A stretch of 64,000 bases of DNA from JADJPO01 sp963828555 (GCA_963828555.1 CAWHEL010000002.1:1178001-1242000), one strand, 5' to 3'; counted from the first letter of the stretch, positions 41,006-50,116 are shown. Numbers and translations: made by a program. Notes: generated by a model from the sequence alone, not told the origin.

Positions 41006-42313
41006 TCACCCGCCCGCCGCCGTGCCCCAGCGCAAGCGGGGAAAGAGCGCTTCGGACCGTGGGTTCGGTCCTCCGCGAATCAGGAACCCGGTGTTGCCCG
41101 CATGGGCGATGTTGAAGTAGAGGCTGTAGAGCACCTTCCCTGCGGCGTCGGCGGGGATCGGCGCGCCCAGGGTCCACGTCGCAGTGTTGGCATGCTTGCG
41201 CATCCAGGCGTTCATCGCCTCCAGGTATGCCGGATGATCACCGCCGCACCCCTGGGCGGCGCACAGTCCCCATTCGGGCAGCGCCAGGGGTTTCCCGTGG
41301 TCCTTGGCGAATCGCCGCCAGGTCTCCAGCCCGGCCGGCCCGCCGTCCGGCGCCGTGCGATTCATGTACGCCTGCACTCCGGCCACGTCGACATCCGGTG
41401 AACCGGTCCAGTCGTAGGAATCCGGAGCGATCACGTCGACCACATCATCGCCCGGGTACATCTGGCTCATCGGCAGTTCCTGGTGGTTGCCGTCGTTGGG
41501 GGACCACGCGATGTACAGGCTGGGCATGGCCTTCTTCAGGATCGCCGCGTAGCGGTGGAAGGCGGCCTTGTAGTCCTCGACGGTGTCCGAGTTGACGACC
41601 CACTCGGGATACCAATCGCCGTTCATCTCGTGCCAAGGCCTCACGAAGGTCGGCCCGGTCGCGTTCTTCCGCGATGAAGCGATCGCCGCTGCGGCTTGCG
41701 CCCACCGCTCGTCGTAGCTGCCCTTGGCCGCCTCGGCGTAGGACTCGCCCGAGCCCAGTACCGTGCCGGCCACGGCGATGTCGATGGCTCCGCTCCAGCT
41801 GGCGAACTCACCGGTCAGAGACGGTTGTGTTCGCTGGATCTCGGCGGTGGTGTCGTTCCACGTGCCGACGACGCTCACCGGCTGCCCGAGCCAGGAAGCG
41901 AAGTCGCCGTCGGTCACCCCTTCCCCGGTCGCCCCGGCATACCAACCGCCCAACGAGGCCGTGCCAACCTCCGCCGATGGCGCATGGGTTGCCGCGGAGG
42001 CAGTAGCCGATGGCTGGGCGGATGGCTTCGCCTCGGTCCTGGCCGCGTCGGGTTCAGGGCTGGAGGTGGGTAGCGGCACGTAGCTGCCGCTGATCTCATG
42101 GACGTGGGACTGCGCGATCGTCACCATCTGGGTCCAGAACGCCAGGTCGCCCTCGTGCCTCTCCTCCTCGGCGGACGCCGTCCCGCTCACCGCGGCTCCG
42201 GTGAGCAGGACGACGACCCCGGCGGCGAACGCGCGGGCCACACGCGTTCGCCGCCTGGCGGAGCGCACTGCCGACTCGCGGCGGCGCTCGTCCTTTCGGG
42301 AGGCCGCGCTCAC
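41006..42313 (-). CDS. Secreted glycoside hydrolase family 26-like enzyme
   Basis: 435 residues from GTG 42313. An arginine-rich N-terminus (RSARRRTRVARAFAAGVVVL) and hydrophobic stretch ending in SGTASA form a signal peptide. A Pro/Ser/Thr-rich linker follows to about residue 110. The catalytic TIM barrel has TFVRPWHEMNGDWYPEW (acid/base Glu of clan A, GH26) and, near the end, PLALPEWGL, the likely nucleophile. GH26 members are mostly beta-mannanases, also beta-1,3-xylanases and lichenases; the substrate is not fixed by sequence alone. Its start overlaps the stop of a 51-codon gene (GTGA). Confidence 0.85.
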   Translation of the reverse strand: MSAASRKDERRRESAVRSARRRTRVARAFAAGVVVLLTGAAVSGTASAEEERHEGDLAFWTQMVTIAQSHVHEISGSYVPLPTSSPEPDAARTEAKPSAQPSATASAATHAPSAEVGTASLGGWYAGATGEGVTDGDFASWLGQPVSVVGTWNDTTAEIQRTQPSLTGEFASWSGAIDIAVAGTVLGSGESYAEAAKGSYDERWAQAAAAIASSRKNATGPTFVRPWHEMNGDWYPEWVVNSDTVEDYKAAFHRYAAILKKAMPSLYIAWSPNDGNHQELPMSQMYPGDDVVDVIAPDSYDWTGSPDVDVAGVQAYMNRTAPDGGPAGLETWRRFAKDHGKPLALPEWGLCAAQGCGGDHPAYLEAMNAWMRKHANTATWTLGAPIPADAAGKVLYSLYFNIAHAGNTGFLIRGGPNPRSEALFPRLRWGTAAGG

Positions 42314-42465
42314 GTCGTCCGCCTCGCGCGCCGGCGCAGTACTCGCCAGATCGCCTCGGCAGCCGGCCAGTCCAACGGACTCGCCGCGAGACACCCGGCC
42401 AGCCTGCCTGGATCCATCGGGCCTGACGTGTCCGGTGCTGCATCACTGGAGTGTCGTCCGCTCAT
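42310..42465 (-). CDS. 51-residue protein translationally coupled to the GH26 gene
   Basis: ATG 42465 follows AAGGAGGTG by five bases, one of the best ribosome sites in the window. The product (MSGRHSSDAAPDTSGPMDPG then CLAASPLDWPAAEAIWRVLR and a basic end) is not recognised. The last codon overlaps the GH26 GTG start as GTGA, so it may serve mainly to couple translation. It is divergent from the sigma-like gene at 42647. Confidence 0.55.
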   Translation of the reverse strand: MSGRHSSDAAPDTSGPMDPGRLAGCLAASPLDWPAAEAIWRVLRRRARRTT

Positions 42466-42646
42466 CAGTGCACCTCCTTGTCCAGAGAAAGCGGGCAGGA
42501 AGGGAGCGCTGTGACAGTGCACCTGCGCTCTGGCCAGAAGATTCTTTGGGCGAGGCGAGCGTGCACCGCTTTGGGCAAGAGATTGGGCAAGGGTCCCTGA
42601 GCAGGGTGAGGCGGGCAGGCAACGCCGAACCTCTGGGAGAGTCACC

Positions 42647-43528
42647 GTGTCCACCACCCGCTACCGCGAGCGTGACCAACTGGTCCACACCTACTGCACC
42701 CAGCAGCAGTACGACCTGGCGCATGAGTGGATCCGGCTCAACGCCGATCCGGCCGCTTCCGCCGTGATCAGACGGTGGGCACGGTCGCATCAGGTCTTCG
42801 AGGGCGCCGAGCGGCCGGCCGACATCGTGCAGCTCATCGACAAGAGCAAGCCTGAAGTCCGGGATCGGTATCTGGCCGGGCTGATCGAACTCTTCCATGC
42901 GGGGCAGCAGGTGGCCGGGCGGATCGTGCTGCAGGCGATGCTGCCCAAGCTGAGCGCCTATGCGTTCCGCAGCAGTGTCACCAGCCGGGTGGACGACCGA
43001 CGGGACGAGCGCCTTCAGCTGGTGCTCTGCGAGTTCTGGGAAGTGCTCACGGGCTACCCGATCGAGCGTCGGCAGGAGCGGGTGGCGGCGAACCTGGCTC
43101 TGGACACGCTGCATCGGCTGACTGGGGTGAGTGGCGCTGCCGAGGTGCCGATGGACCCTGATCGGATCAACCTGCTGGCACCGGCAGTCGCCGACGCCGT
43201 TCCCGGGTCCGAGTTGAGCAACGAATGGAGTCTCGACGATCTGCTCGACTGGGCTGTGCGCCGAGAGGTCGTCAGCAGGGCGGATGCACGGCTGCTCGCC
43301 GAGGTGTACTCGGAGACGCCCGAGGGACGTGGATCCTTCCGAGACGTCAGCGACGCGTATCGCTCACACGCCGCACGTACGGGAGTCAACCCAGCGGCCC
43401 TGCGCCAGCGCACACATCGGGCCAAGCGACGCTTGGCCCTTGCCGTGAACGCGGCCCTCGCTCCGGGGCCTCGGGGAGCCACACATGATCGTCGTAGTAC
43501 AGTTTGTGTTACGGTCGGGGTTGCCTGA
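42647..43528 (+). CDS. Sigma-factor-like or HTH protein of unknown role
   Basis: 293 residues, all-helical. N-terminal RERDQLVHTYCTQQQYDLAH and AASAVIRRWARSHQVFEGAE, middle LQLVLCEFWEVLTGYPIERR, and a C-terminal segment SDAYRSHAARTGVNPAALRQ followed by RTHRAKRRLALAV. That last part resembles a sigma region 4 or LuxR-like helix-turn-helix end. It may be a regulator in the style of sigma-like proteins of actinobacterial mobile or developmental loci. The GTG/ATG start follows CTGGGAGAG. Not confidently assigned. Confidence 0.55.
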   Translation: MSTTRYRERDQLVHTYCTQQQYDLAHEWIRLNADPAASAVIRRWARSHQVFEGAERPADIVQLIDKSKPEVRDRYLAGLIELFHAGQQVAGRIVLQAMLPKLSAYAFRSSVTSRVDDRRDERLQLVLCEFWEVLTGYPIERRQERVAANLALDTLHRLTGVSGAAEVPMDPDRINLLAPAVADAVPGSELSNEWSLDDLLDWAVRREVVSRADARLLAEVYSETPEGRGSFRDVSDAYRSHAARTGVNPAALRQRTHRAKRRLALAVNAALAPGPRGATHDRRSTVCVTVGVA

Positions 43529-43762
43529 TGGAAGGCGACTTCACGATCGCCTGGGGGGGTTCTCGGAAGTGACCGGCGCCTGTCCAGGCAGGTCGAGGCT
43601 GCGAGTGCCGTCGTCTATGGACGCGTTCGGGAGGGCAGACGGCTGGCGATTCTCGCCGTAGAGGACTCTCAGCGTGACGGGTCCTGGGTTGTAAATGGCG
43701 CCCGGGCGCTCGCGGCGGAGGAGGCATTGCAGGTGCGTTGGCTACTGGGAGGTGCTGTCTGA
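43529..43762 (+). pseudogene. Small basic protein upstream of an RHH gene, frameshifted
   Basis: Three frames join into a 78-residue protein: MEGDFTIAWGG from ATG 43529, then VLGSDRRLSRQVEAASAVVY and GRVREGRRLAILAVEDSQRDG, then SWVVNGARALAAEEALQVRW ending at a TGA that overlaps the next start as TGATG. The breaks sit in the run of seven G at 43554-43560 and near 43680 (one missing G). The precise stop-start overlap supports this being a real first gene of a pair. No family assigned. Confidence 0.45.
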
Positions 43763-44079
43763 TGGGATCAGCGGAGTTCAGCGATCCGGTGGATCTTGAC
43801 GCGATCGATCATCTTGAACGCTTGGCCGATCCGACGAGCATGGTCGTGCCGCGACCCAAGAGCGGCCCCAGCGTAGTGATCTCCGTGCGGCTGCCTGTGG
43901 CGGTCGCGGAGCAACTGATGCAGGTGTCCGATCGCACGGGAACAGGGCACACCGTCTTGGCGGCCCGTTACATCGCCGCCGGCTTGATGGGGCAGAGCGG
44001 TGAACCAGCCATTCCCGTCTCGGCGCTTCGGCGGGCAATCGCCGATCTCGCCCGGCAGGTCGCGCCACCCGCAGCGTGA
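43762..44079 (+). CDS. Ribbon-helix-helix-like protein, possible antitoxin
   Basis: 105 residues. SGPSVVISVRLPVAVAEQLM then QVSDRTGTGHTVLAARYIAA has the strand-helix-helix pattern of RHH DNA-binding antitoxins. An acidic N-terminus and a helical C-terminus (LRRAIADLARQVA) flank it. It starts in a TGATG overlap with a small basic gene, giving the two-gene layout of a toxin-antitoxin module, though toxin identity is unproven. Confidence 0.6.
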   Translation: MGSAEFSDPVDLDAIDHLERLADPTSMVVPRPKSGPSVVISVRLPVAVAEQLMQVSDRTGTGHTVLAARYIAAGLMGQSGEPAIPVSALRRAIADLARQVAPPAA

Positions 44080-44095
44080 GCCGAACGTGCGCCCA

Positions 44096-44134
44096 CGTCC
44101 CCGCGGGGACGTCGGAATCTCGGTACGTGAGACG
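44096..44134. repeat. Intergenic double-hairpin repeat, family C copy 2
   Basis: 39 bp: the perfect dyad CGTCCCCGCGGGGACG followed by TCGGAATCTC and GTGAGACG. It matches copy 1 at 39508-39546 at the conserved positions, 17 bases after the RHH-like stop and against the convergent gene ending at 44137. Confidence 0.7.
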
Positions 44135-44136
44135 GC

Positions 44137-44937
44137 CTACTGGGTGGTGAGGACCTGGAGCTCCCCGATGTCGCGTGTCGTGGTGGCCACGAGGTCGAGG
44201 GGAATGACGCCCGCTTCCCCGCCACCCGTCCAGGCCACCTCCCAATGAGATGTCGCGGTGATCGTGTAAGGGGCTCCTTGCTTGGTATAGATGTGGCCGC
44301 ACGTGGGGGATTCTTGGAGGTCAAAGGAGTCGACGTACTCCGTGCCGCGAGCGGCCTCCCCTGCGCAATGCACGACCGTGCCGTCACCCATGTCCCAGTC
44401 GATCGAGGTGACGTTGGCGTCGAGGGTGACAGTGATGCCGCCGGCGGTGTCGGACGCCGTGATCGGTCCGATGGTGCTCGGCGTCGGATCCTTGACCCAC
44501 ATCCACACCGGCATGCCGACCACCCCGAGGCGGTCGGCTCCCTCTTCGGGCACCATCCCGATCTCGATCGCAGTCAGGCCCATGGTGGCAAGGACCTGCT
44601 GTGCCAAGGCTCCTGGGTCGACCGCCGCAGCCCCCGGTGGCACCCAGCGCTGCGTGACCACGGTGGTGCCGTTCAGCCCATCGAGTTTGCAGGCGTAAGT
44701 GACCACGGTGCCGTCTGTGTTCCCTGCCCAAGCGGGATCGTCCTTGGGGGGCGCTGGCACTCCCGGTACGACGGAACACGCTGACGGCGTGAGCTTTTCC
44801 TTCTTGGAACTGGCCGGCTGCGCTTCGACCCGGCGCGGTTTAGCAGATGGAGTTCCAGGAACCTGGTCCCCATTGGCGCAGGTGGCAGTCCCATTGTCTT
44901 GATTGCCACACTCGCCGACGGCTGGCCGAGGAGCCAA
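44137..44937 (-). CDS. Putative exported protein of the pilus locus, start probably lost to a frameshift
   Basis: About 266 residues from TTG 44937. Cys-containing segments (AVGECGNQDNGTATCANGDQ; CSVVPGVPAPPKDDPAWAG; SPTCGHIYTKQG) and a beta-rich region with VTSIDWDMGDGTVV, a PKD-like signature, indicate an extracellular protein. It has no signal peptide in this frame, but the adjacent frame just upstream codes VLGGVVLALTAAQLLW, a good one. A one-base shift near 44935 is likely. Such proteins often sit downstream of Tad loci in actinobacteria; function unknown. Confidence 0.6.
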   Translation of the reverse strand: MAPRPAVGECGNQDNGTATCANGDQVPGTPSAKPRRVEAQPASSKKEKLTPSACSVVPGVPAPPKDDPAWAGNTDGTVVTYACKLDGLNGTTVVTQRWVPPGAAAVDPGALAQQVLATMGLTAIEIGMVPEEGADRLGVVGMPVWMWVKDPTPSTIGPITASDTAGGITVTLDANVTSIDWDMGDGTVVHCAGEAARGTEYVDSFDLQESPTCGHIYTKQGAPYTITATSHWEVAWTGGGEAGVIPLDLVATTTRDIGELQVLTTQ

Positions 44938-45010
44938 CGGCGCGCCGCCAGAGCAGTTGCGCGGCTGTCAACGCAAGAACGACGCCACCTAGCACTTCTG
45001 CACTCCCTCG

Positions 45011-45655
45011 TTAGCCCGCCGTGCCTGCACCCAGCCATCTACGCCCGCAACCTTGATCGGGGTAGTAGCGAATCCAGCTCACCGTCTTCCAACGAGGCGG
45101 GACGTCAACCGGGCGCACTGATTTCCCTGCGCTATCGACCACATCGATGTCCCCCGTGTCTTCGCACGTATCGAGGATGACTTCGGGAACGGTGAACGTC
45201 CTGGGGTCGGTCTTGAGGCTGACTGATCTGACGACCACGCTGGTCACCTTGGTATCCCCCACCAGCCGGTAGTTCTTGGAGTGGTAGTTGGCAGCCGCCT
45301 GTTGGGCGCTGGTGAGGGCTTGGTGGATAGCTACGGTCGTCAGCAGGTCGGAGCCGTCTCCACCGTTCTGCCGAACCTGGTCCAAGACCAAGGTGTACTG
45401 GCGGTAGGCCTCGATGGCGGAGGCGGCAGCCTTGGTTTGGGCAGGGGTGAGTGAGGCCGGCATCGATATTGACGGACTCGGTGTCGCGGATGTCGACACG
45501 GTCGCAGACCCGTTGGAGGCCACCGAACTGGAGGCCGTGGCACCCGGACTGGGTGCGACGTCCGAGGAGTCGCTGCACGCTGAAGCTGCAGACATCGCCA
45601 ACAGGCCGACCAGCCCGATAACTCCGACGCGGGTGTGACGCCTGTCTTGCGTCAT
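45011..45655 (-). CDS. Lipoprotein of the pilus locus
   Basis: 214 residues. Signal peptide TRVGVIGLVGLLAMSAASAC ends in a lipobox-like ASAC; a Ser/Thr/Pro linker follows. The globular part contains SLTPAQTKAAASAIEAYRQY, VLDQVRQNG and SVSLKTDPRTFTVPEVILDT, the latter resembling small NTF2-like domains of actinobacterial exported proteins. ATG 45655 has GGAGGTCAGG upstream and overlaps the stop of the LysM-BTAD gene (ATGA), so it belongs to that operon. Confidence 0.75.
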   Translation of the reverse strand: MTQDRRHTRVGVIGLVGLLAMSAASACSDSSDVAPSPGATASSSVASNGSATVSTSATPSPSISMPASLTPAQTKAAASAIEAYRQYTLVLDQVRQNGGDGSDLLTTVAIHQALTSAQQAAANYHSKNYRLVGDTKVTSVVVRSVSLKTDPRTFTVPEVILDTCEDTGDIDVVDSAGKSVRPVDVPPRWKTVSWIRYYPDQGCGRRWLGAGTAG

Positions 45656-48600
45656 GGCCTGACCTCCGTTCCCAGCACTCCGGAACCGACTCGGTTCGGG
45701 CTGCGCACAGCATCCAGCAGGGCCAGCGTCGAGGGGTCGAGGTCCATCTCCAACGCGTCGGTCACGGCGAGCAGGCGAGCCACCGCTTCCCGCACCGCGG
45801 GCGGGTTGCGGCCCTCGTAGGCGGCCATGATCCTCAATCGCCACAGCGGCTCCCACGCAGGCTCGACCATCAACCCCACGACGACAGCAGCCTCGGCGGC
45901 CTGCCAGCGGCCCTCCGTCACGCGCCGCCGGCCCAGTTCGTATGAAACGTCGACGATCTGGGTGATCATCTGCTGTCGCAGTGGTTCGGCCCAGGTGTAC
46001 CTGCGTGGATGGACTCCGTCGAACGGGCGCCCCCGCACCAGGCTCAGGGCCGCCTCGAGTTGTGCCGTCGACGCCGTCAGCGCGCCGTCGCCCACCTGCT
46101 CGCACCACAGCGCCCAATCGGTGCGCACCTCCGCCGACAGGCGGTAGCCCTCCCCGGCAGCATGCCGGGGAATGAAGAACTCCCCAGAGTCCGCCTCCCC
46201 CAGCCAGGACCTCGCCTTCGACGTCGCCGTGTTTCGGGTGTTCAGGTTGTCCTCGTGTCGGTGTCCCGGCCAGATGGCCTCGTCGATCTGACGGTGCTCC
46301 ACCCCGGGGTTGAGGGCCAAGAAGGTGACCAACTCGGTCAGCCGTGCTCGCTTGGACGTCTCCACCGACCCCCGGGCACCTTCGATCGTGACCGCACCGA
46401 GCAGCCGCACCAGCGGTCCGTCGCCCGCTTCGAGCGGCTCCGGCTCGAGCGCCGGTGCGTCACTCACCGCCGAGTGTGTCGGGAGTTCCTCCAGGATCGG
46501 TTCGGGGGCAAGGGATTCCAGATCCCCGGCTATCGCCTCGCCGGTCAGCTCGGGATCGGCCTGCGCGATGAGCTGAAGTACATGGCTCCGGGTGGTGTCG
46601 TTCAGGAGCTGTGCCCGCAGGCGCACTCCGATCGGGAGCAAGGTGGCCGGCTCGACGCCGTCCCGGATCTGTAGGGTCCACGAGCCCACGCCATGCTCGG
46701 CCGTCACCACCGCGAACGCTGTCCGAGGTAGCGCGGTGAGCAGCTCGTGCAGCTGGGTCTTCTGTCCCTCGGTCAAGGACGTGGCCAGGACGAGCACCTC
46801 CGGCGCCCACGTTGCCGGCGCCTTCCCCTCTGCCCGAGCCGCTCTCAGATCGTCCGCACCGGCGACGGCCAAGACAGTTCGATCCTCGGCGGCCCGTGTC
46901 GCCAGATGGTCCAGAGCCCGGCCGACAGTCGGCAGATAGTGAATTCGCCCGGTGGCCAGGATGTCCTCCACCGCGGCAAAGTCCCCCACCACCGTCACCC
47001 GCACGTCATCCGCCCAGGTGGAGGTCGCGAGCTCGAGCGCCATCGCTGCCATCGCCGAACGGACCTCGTCGGGAGGGCCGGTCACCGCCAGGCCGCCCAG
47101 GTACTCCAGGTCGACCAGGAAGTGCGCGTCGTCCAGATCGTGCCCCAGAGTGACCAGGGCCGGGTACGGCGCGGGTATGTCAGCCAGATCAGCCGGGTCC
47201 AGGATCGGGGCCTCGTCCGGCTCGATGCGCCAGCGGGCAGAGTGCCGGGAGCCGTCGGTCGTGGTCCACGGCGCCGGTAGCGAGGCCGGGACCGCCAGGT
47301 AGAGCTCGACATGTGTTCGGGTCATGCGCAATGCGCGCAACGCAGGAAGCGGCGTCCCTGACGTCGAACAGTGGCGGGCGAGTGTGCGCAGCACGAGATC
47401 GACCGTGTGCACCCCGAGCGGGTCGGCGACCGTTCGCAGGCTCTGTTCGGTGGCCGAGATGGCCGGCGGCGGCGGGGCGATCTGGCGTTGGCCCGGGCGT
47501 CGACGCAGTTGCTGCAGTCGGCGGCGTGTACCGAGGGTGCTCACGACCCCAGCAGCCAGCAGAGCACCGACGCCACCGGTGGTTCGGATCGCCCACGGGG
47601 AGGTTTCCTCGAGACCGTCGGACTCGGCGGCCGTGTCAGCGGCGCTCACCGTCGGCGTCGGCGACGGCGACGGCGGGGTGCGTGGCGAAGCACTGGCTGA
47701 TGGCGTGGGCCTAGCGGCGGCAGTCGGTGGAGGGGTGGCGGCGGGGAGGGCCGGCCCGGGGGTCTGGGCGACCGTGGGCAGAGCGCTTGACGACGGGATC
47801 ACCACCCGCCAGCCAGTGCGCAGGTCGTCGGGATCGGACAACTGCCCGCCGTCCGCCTGCTCCAGCTGCTGCGATGCGGCGAAGATCTCGGGCCACTCCT
47901 CGCCGTCGCCGAGGGCCTTCTCGGAGATGTCCCAGAGCGTCTCACCGGCCGAAACCACGTGGGTACCGGTGGGTGCTGTGTCCACCGGGCTCGCGCCCCG
48001 AGGCACCTGGAGGCGCCAGCCCGGGGTAATCCAGTGCGAATCGGTGAGGGTGGCGCCATCGGCCTGGACCCGGCCGTAGTTCAACTCCGCGATCTCTGCG
48101 TAGCGGGCACCGTCACCGAGGTGTTTCTCTGCGATCGACCACAGCGTCTCACCCGACCGTACGACGTGCTCGGTGCGTTCCGGGGGCGCCTTCGTCGGCG
48201 TCTTCACGGCCGGTGCCTCTGCGCGCGCGGCAGCGGTCGGGGCGGCCGGGGCCGGCATTGCCGGCGCCGCCGCGCGCCGCCGCCGCCGGCGCTGTGACCA
48301 CGACGGCAGCCGGCGGAAACCGCAACGCCGCGCTCGCCGGCTGGGCGACCAGGAACACCGCGGCTGCAGCGGTCACCAGCACTCGCGCGGCACCTTGCGG
48401 CAGGGAGAGCGCGGGCAGGTGGGGCGCCGGGATCCCGCGGGCTCGCGAACCGATCTCGATCAGGAGCGCCCCGGCTAGCACGGCCCAGGCCATCCACGCG
48501 ATCACCCTGGCCAGGGCGAGCAGCAGCGTCCCGTCATCCGGGCTGGTCAGGGCGATTCGCGTGCGGTCCCACGAGGTGAACAGATCGGGCACCGGCCCGG

Positions 48601-48688
48601 CATCGATCGCCAGCAGGAGCAACGGAACTCCGGCCAGGATGACCGCGATCACCAGGAGCGCTCCGAGCGCTCGTACCCTTGCGGTCAT
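45652..48688 (-). pseudogene. Membrane LysM-BTAD regulator-like protein, one frameshift
   Basis: Rejoined length is about 1,010 residues. From ATG 48688 the first frame gives three membrane helices (LGALLVIAVILAGVPLLLLA; VIAWMAWAVLAGALLIEIG; ARVLVTAAAAVFLVAQ). It shifts near 48260 to two LysM domains (HVVRSGETLWSIAEKHLGDG; HVVSAGETLWDISEKALGDG), a linker, another helix near GGVGALLAAGVVSTLG, a long middle domain, and a C-terminal winged helix plus BTAD repeat domain (VTFLALNPGVEHRQIDEAIW; MITQIVDVSYELGRRRVTEG). Such proteins sit in actinobacterial Tad loci and may link wall sensing to pilus control; this is inference. Starts and stops overlap neighbours by four bases. Confidence 0.8.
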
Positions 48689-49104
48689 CGCTGGACTCCT
48701 TGCAGGGCTCGTTCCAGGCGTGCGGTCGACTCGCCGGTCACGGTCTGGGTGCCGACCCCGGCGAGGCTGAGGATCACCGGGGTGTACGTCGTGGTGGTCT
48801 GCACGGTGACCGTGTCGCCGGCGACGCTGACCGTGCCGCTGATCCCCGCGGCCGCGAGGTAGGCCTGACCCGCCAGCACAGCGCGGGCCGGGTCGACCGA
48901 CGCCACCTCCCCCTTGATGGCGGATGGCGCGTGGGCGGCCTCGCCCGCCGCCCTTGCCGCCTGTCGGGCGACGTCCTGGGCGCGCTGCAGGGTGTGCACC
49001 TTGCCACTCAGGTCGACCGCCACCCCGACGAACATCACCAGGATGGTGGCCGCGATCACCGCGAACACGCTGACCGAGCCGGCGTCGTCCTGCCTGGAGA
49101 ACAT
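48685..49104 (-). CDS. TadE/TadG-like pilus-locus membrane protein
   Basis: 139 residues. DDAGSVSVFAVIAATILVMF followed by VGVAVDLSGKVHTLQRAQDV is the N-terminal Tad-type membrane anchor shared with TadG and Rv3654c-like proteins. The rest is a beta-rich exported domain (GTVSVAGDTVTVQTTTTYTP). It is a pseudopilin-like or assembly component. It lies three bases after the next TadE-like gene and overlaps the LysM-BTAD start. Confidence 0.78.
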   Translation of the reverse strand: MFSRQDDAGSVSVFAVIAATILVMFVGVAVDLSGKVHTLQRAQDVARQAARAAGEAAHAPSAIKGEVASVDPARAVLAGQAYLAAAGISGTVSVAGDTVTVQTTTTYTPVILSLAGVGTQTVTGESTARLERALQGVQR

Positions 49105-49107
49105 GGT

Positions 49108-49533
49108 TCACCGCTCCCGATAGGTGTCGAGGGGGCTGGCCACGGTCGCCGTCAGCTGACGGGAGCCGGGTACCCCGGGAACGGTCAGGTCGGTGAGGTC
49201 GACGGTGCAGGACACCGTGGCGGCGACGGTGCCCGGGACGCCGACCGGAGCGCCGAAGGCTGAGATGTCCACGTCGACTTGCGTGGCCTGGCAACGCAAG
49301 CCCTCTGCGGCCAGGGTCGCGTCGGCAGCTGCGCGGGCGTTCCCGGCCGCCGCTCCTTCGGTGCGGGCGATGGAGGCCGACCTGGCGGCGTCAGCGGCGG
49401 CGGCGTGCACGGACTGCCGTGCCATCGCCACTCGCCCCGCGTAGATCGCCAGCAGGAGGAACAGCAGCAGGGTGGGCGCGAGAATGACCAGCTCGACAGT
49501 CGCCGAACCACGGTCGTCCGTGGATGGGCGCAT
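49108..49533 (-). CDS. TadE-like pseudopilin
   Basis: 141 residues: DRGSATVELVILAPTLLLFL then LLAIYAGRVAMARQSVHAAA, the TadE signature with a Glu four residues after the cleavage-type Ser/Ala and one long helix. The remainder is an exported beta domain with two cysteines (RCQATQVDVDI; VSCTVDLTDL), possibly disulfide-bonded. Part of the pilus operon; starts one base before the stop of the next TadE-like gene region. Confidence 0.8.
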   Translation of the reverse strand: MRPSTDDRGSATVELVILAPTLLLFLLLAIYAGRVAMARQSVHAAAADAARSASIARTEGAAAGNARAAADATLAAEGLRCQATQVDVDISAFGAPVGVPGTVAATVSCTVDLTDLTVPGVPGSRQLTATVASPLDTYRER

Positions 49534-49923
49534 TCAGGTCACCTTCTCCACTGGGGCGGTGGCCCGCTGCGAGATCGGGAAGCCCGCGTAGCCGGGCACC
49601 AGGCTGAGCGAGGTGCCGGTGACGCTCACCGTCACCGTGTCGGCGGTGCGCGCGGCGCGGACCTGGGCGCCTGCGAGTAGTTCGGCCCCGGCTCTGGCGA
49701 CAAAGGCGGACGCCGCGTCCTGCCCGGCCGCGGCGGTGGCGGTCTGCGCTGCTGCGGCGCGGGCGCCTTCCTGGGCTGCGGCGAGGGCGACGCTGCGCGC
49801 GTAGTAGTGCAGACCGGCCTGGACCACGATGAACAGCAAAGCCAGCAGGGCGGGAAAGAGCACGGTCAACTCGACGGAAGCCGACCCGCGATCGTTCGCT
49901 CGCGCGCCGACCCGGGATGACAT
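49534..49923 (-). CDS. TadE-like pseudopilin
   Basis: 129 residues from ATG 49923. NDRGSASVELTVLFPALLAL followed by LFIVVQAGLHYYARSVALAA is the TadE anchor. AAQEGARAAAAQTATAAAGQ is a long alanine helix, then a short beta end. A longer upstream frame exists but runs over the Flp gene and is rejected. One of three adjacent TadE/TadG-like genes. Confidence 0.8.
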   Translation of the reverse strand: MSSRVGARANDRGSASVELTVLFPALLALLFIVVQAGLHYYARSVALAAAQEGARAAAAQTATAAAGQDAASAFVARAGAELLAGAQVRAARTADTVTVSVTGTSLSLVPGYAGFPISQRATAPVEKVT

Positions 49924-49930
49924 GACGCGC

Positions 49931-50116
49931 TCAGATCTTCCCGGCGTACTTGGCGACCCCGGCCGCCAGGGCAGCGATCGCGGCGACGGTGATGGTGACC
50001 AGCCCGGCGGTGATGATGACTTGCTCGACGCTGACCGAACCGCGGTCCCGATGAGCGCTGACGAGTTGGTCACGCAACGTGGTGATCAGCGTGCGGGTAA
50101 CAGAGAAAGCGAGCAC
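49931..50116 (-). CDS. Flp-type pilin-like small protein
   Basis: 61 residues: RDRGSVSVEQVIITAGLVTI then TVAAIAALAAGVAKYAGKI. The Glu after a small-residue cleavage-type site and one hydrophobic helix fit Flp/TadE pilin processing by a prepilin peptidase. It is the likely major fibre subunit of the locus. It follows a 240-base gap with a strong hairpin, so it may be expressed at a level different from tadABC. Confidence 0.75.
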   Translation of the reverse strand: MLAFSVTRTLITTLRDQLVSAHRDRGSVSVEQVIITAGLVTITVAAIAALAAGVAKYAGKI

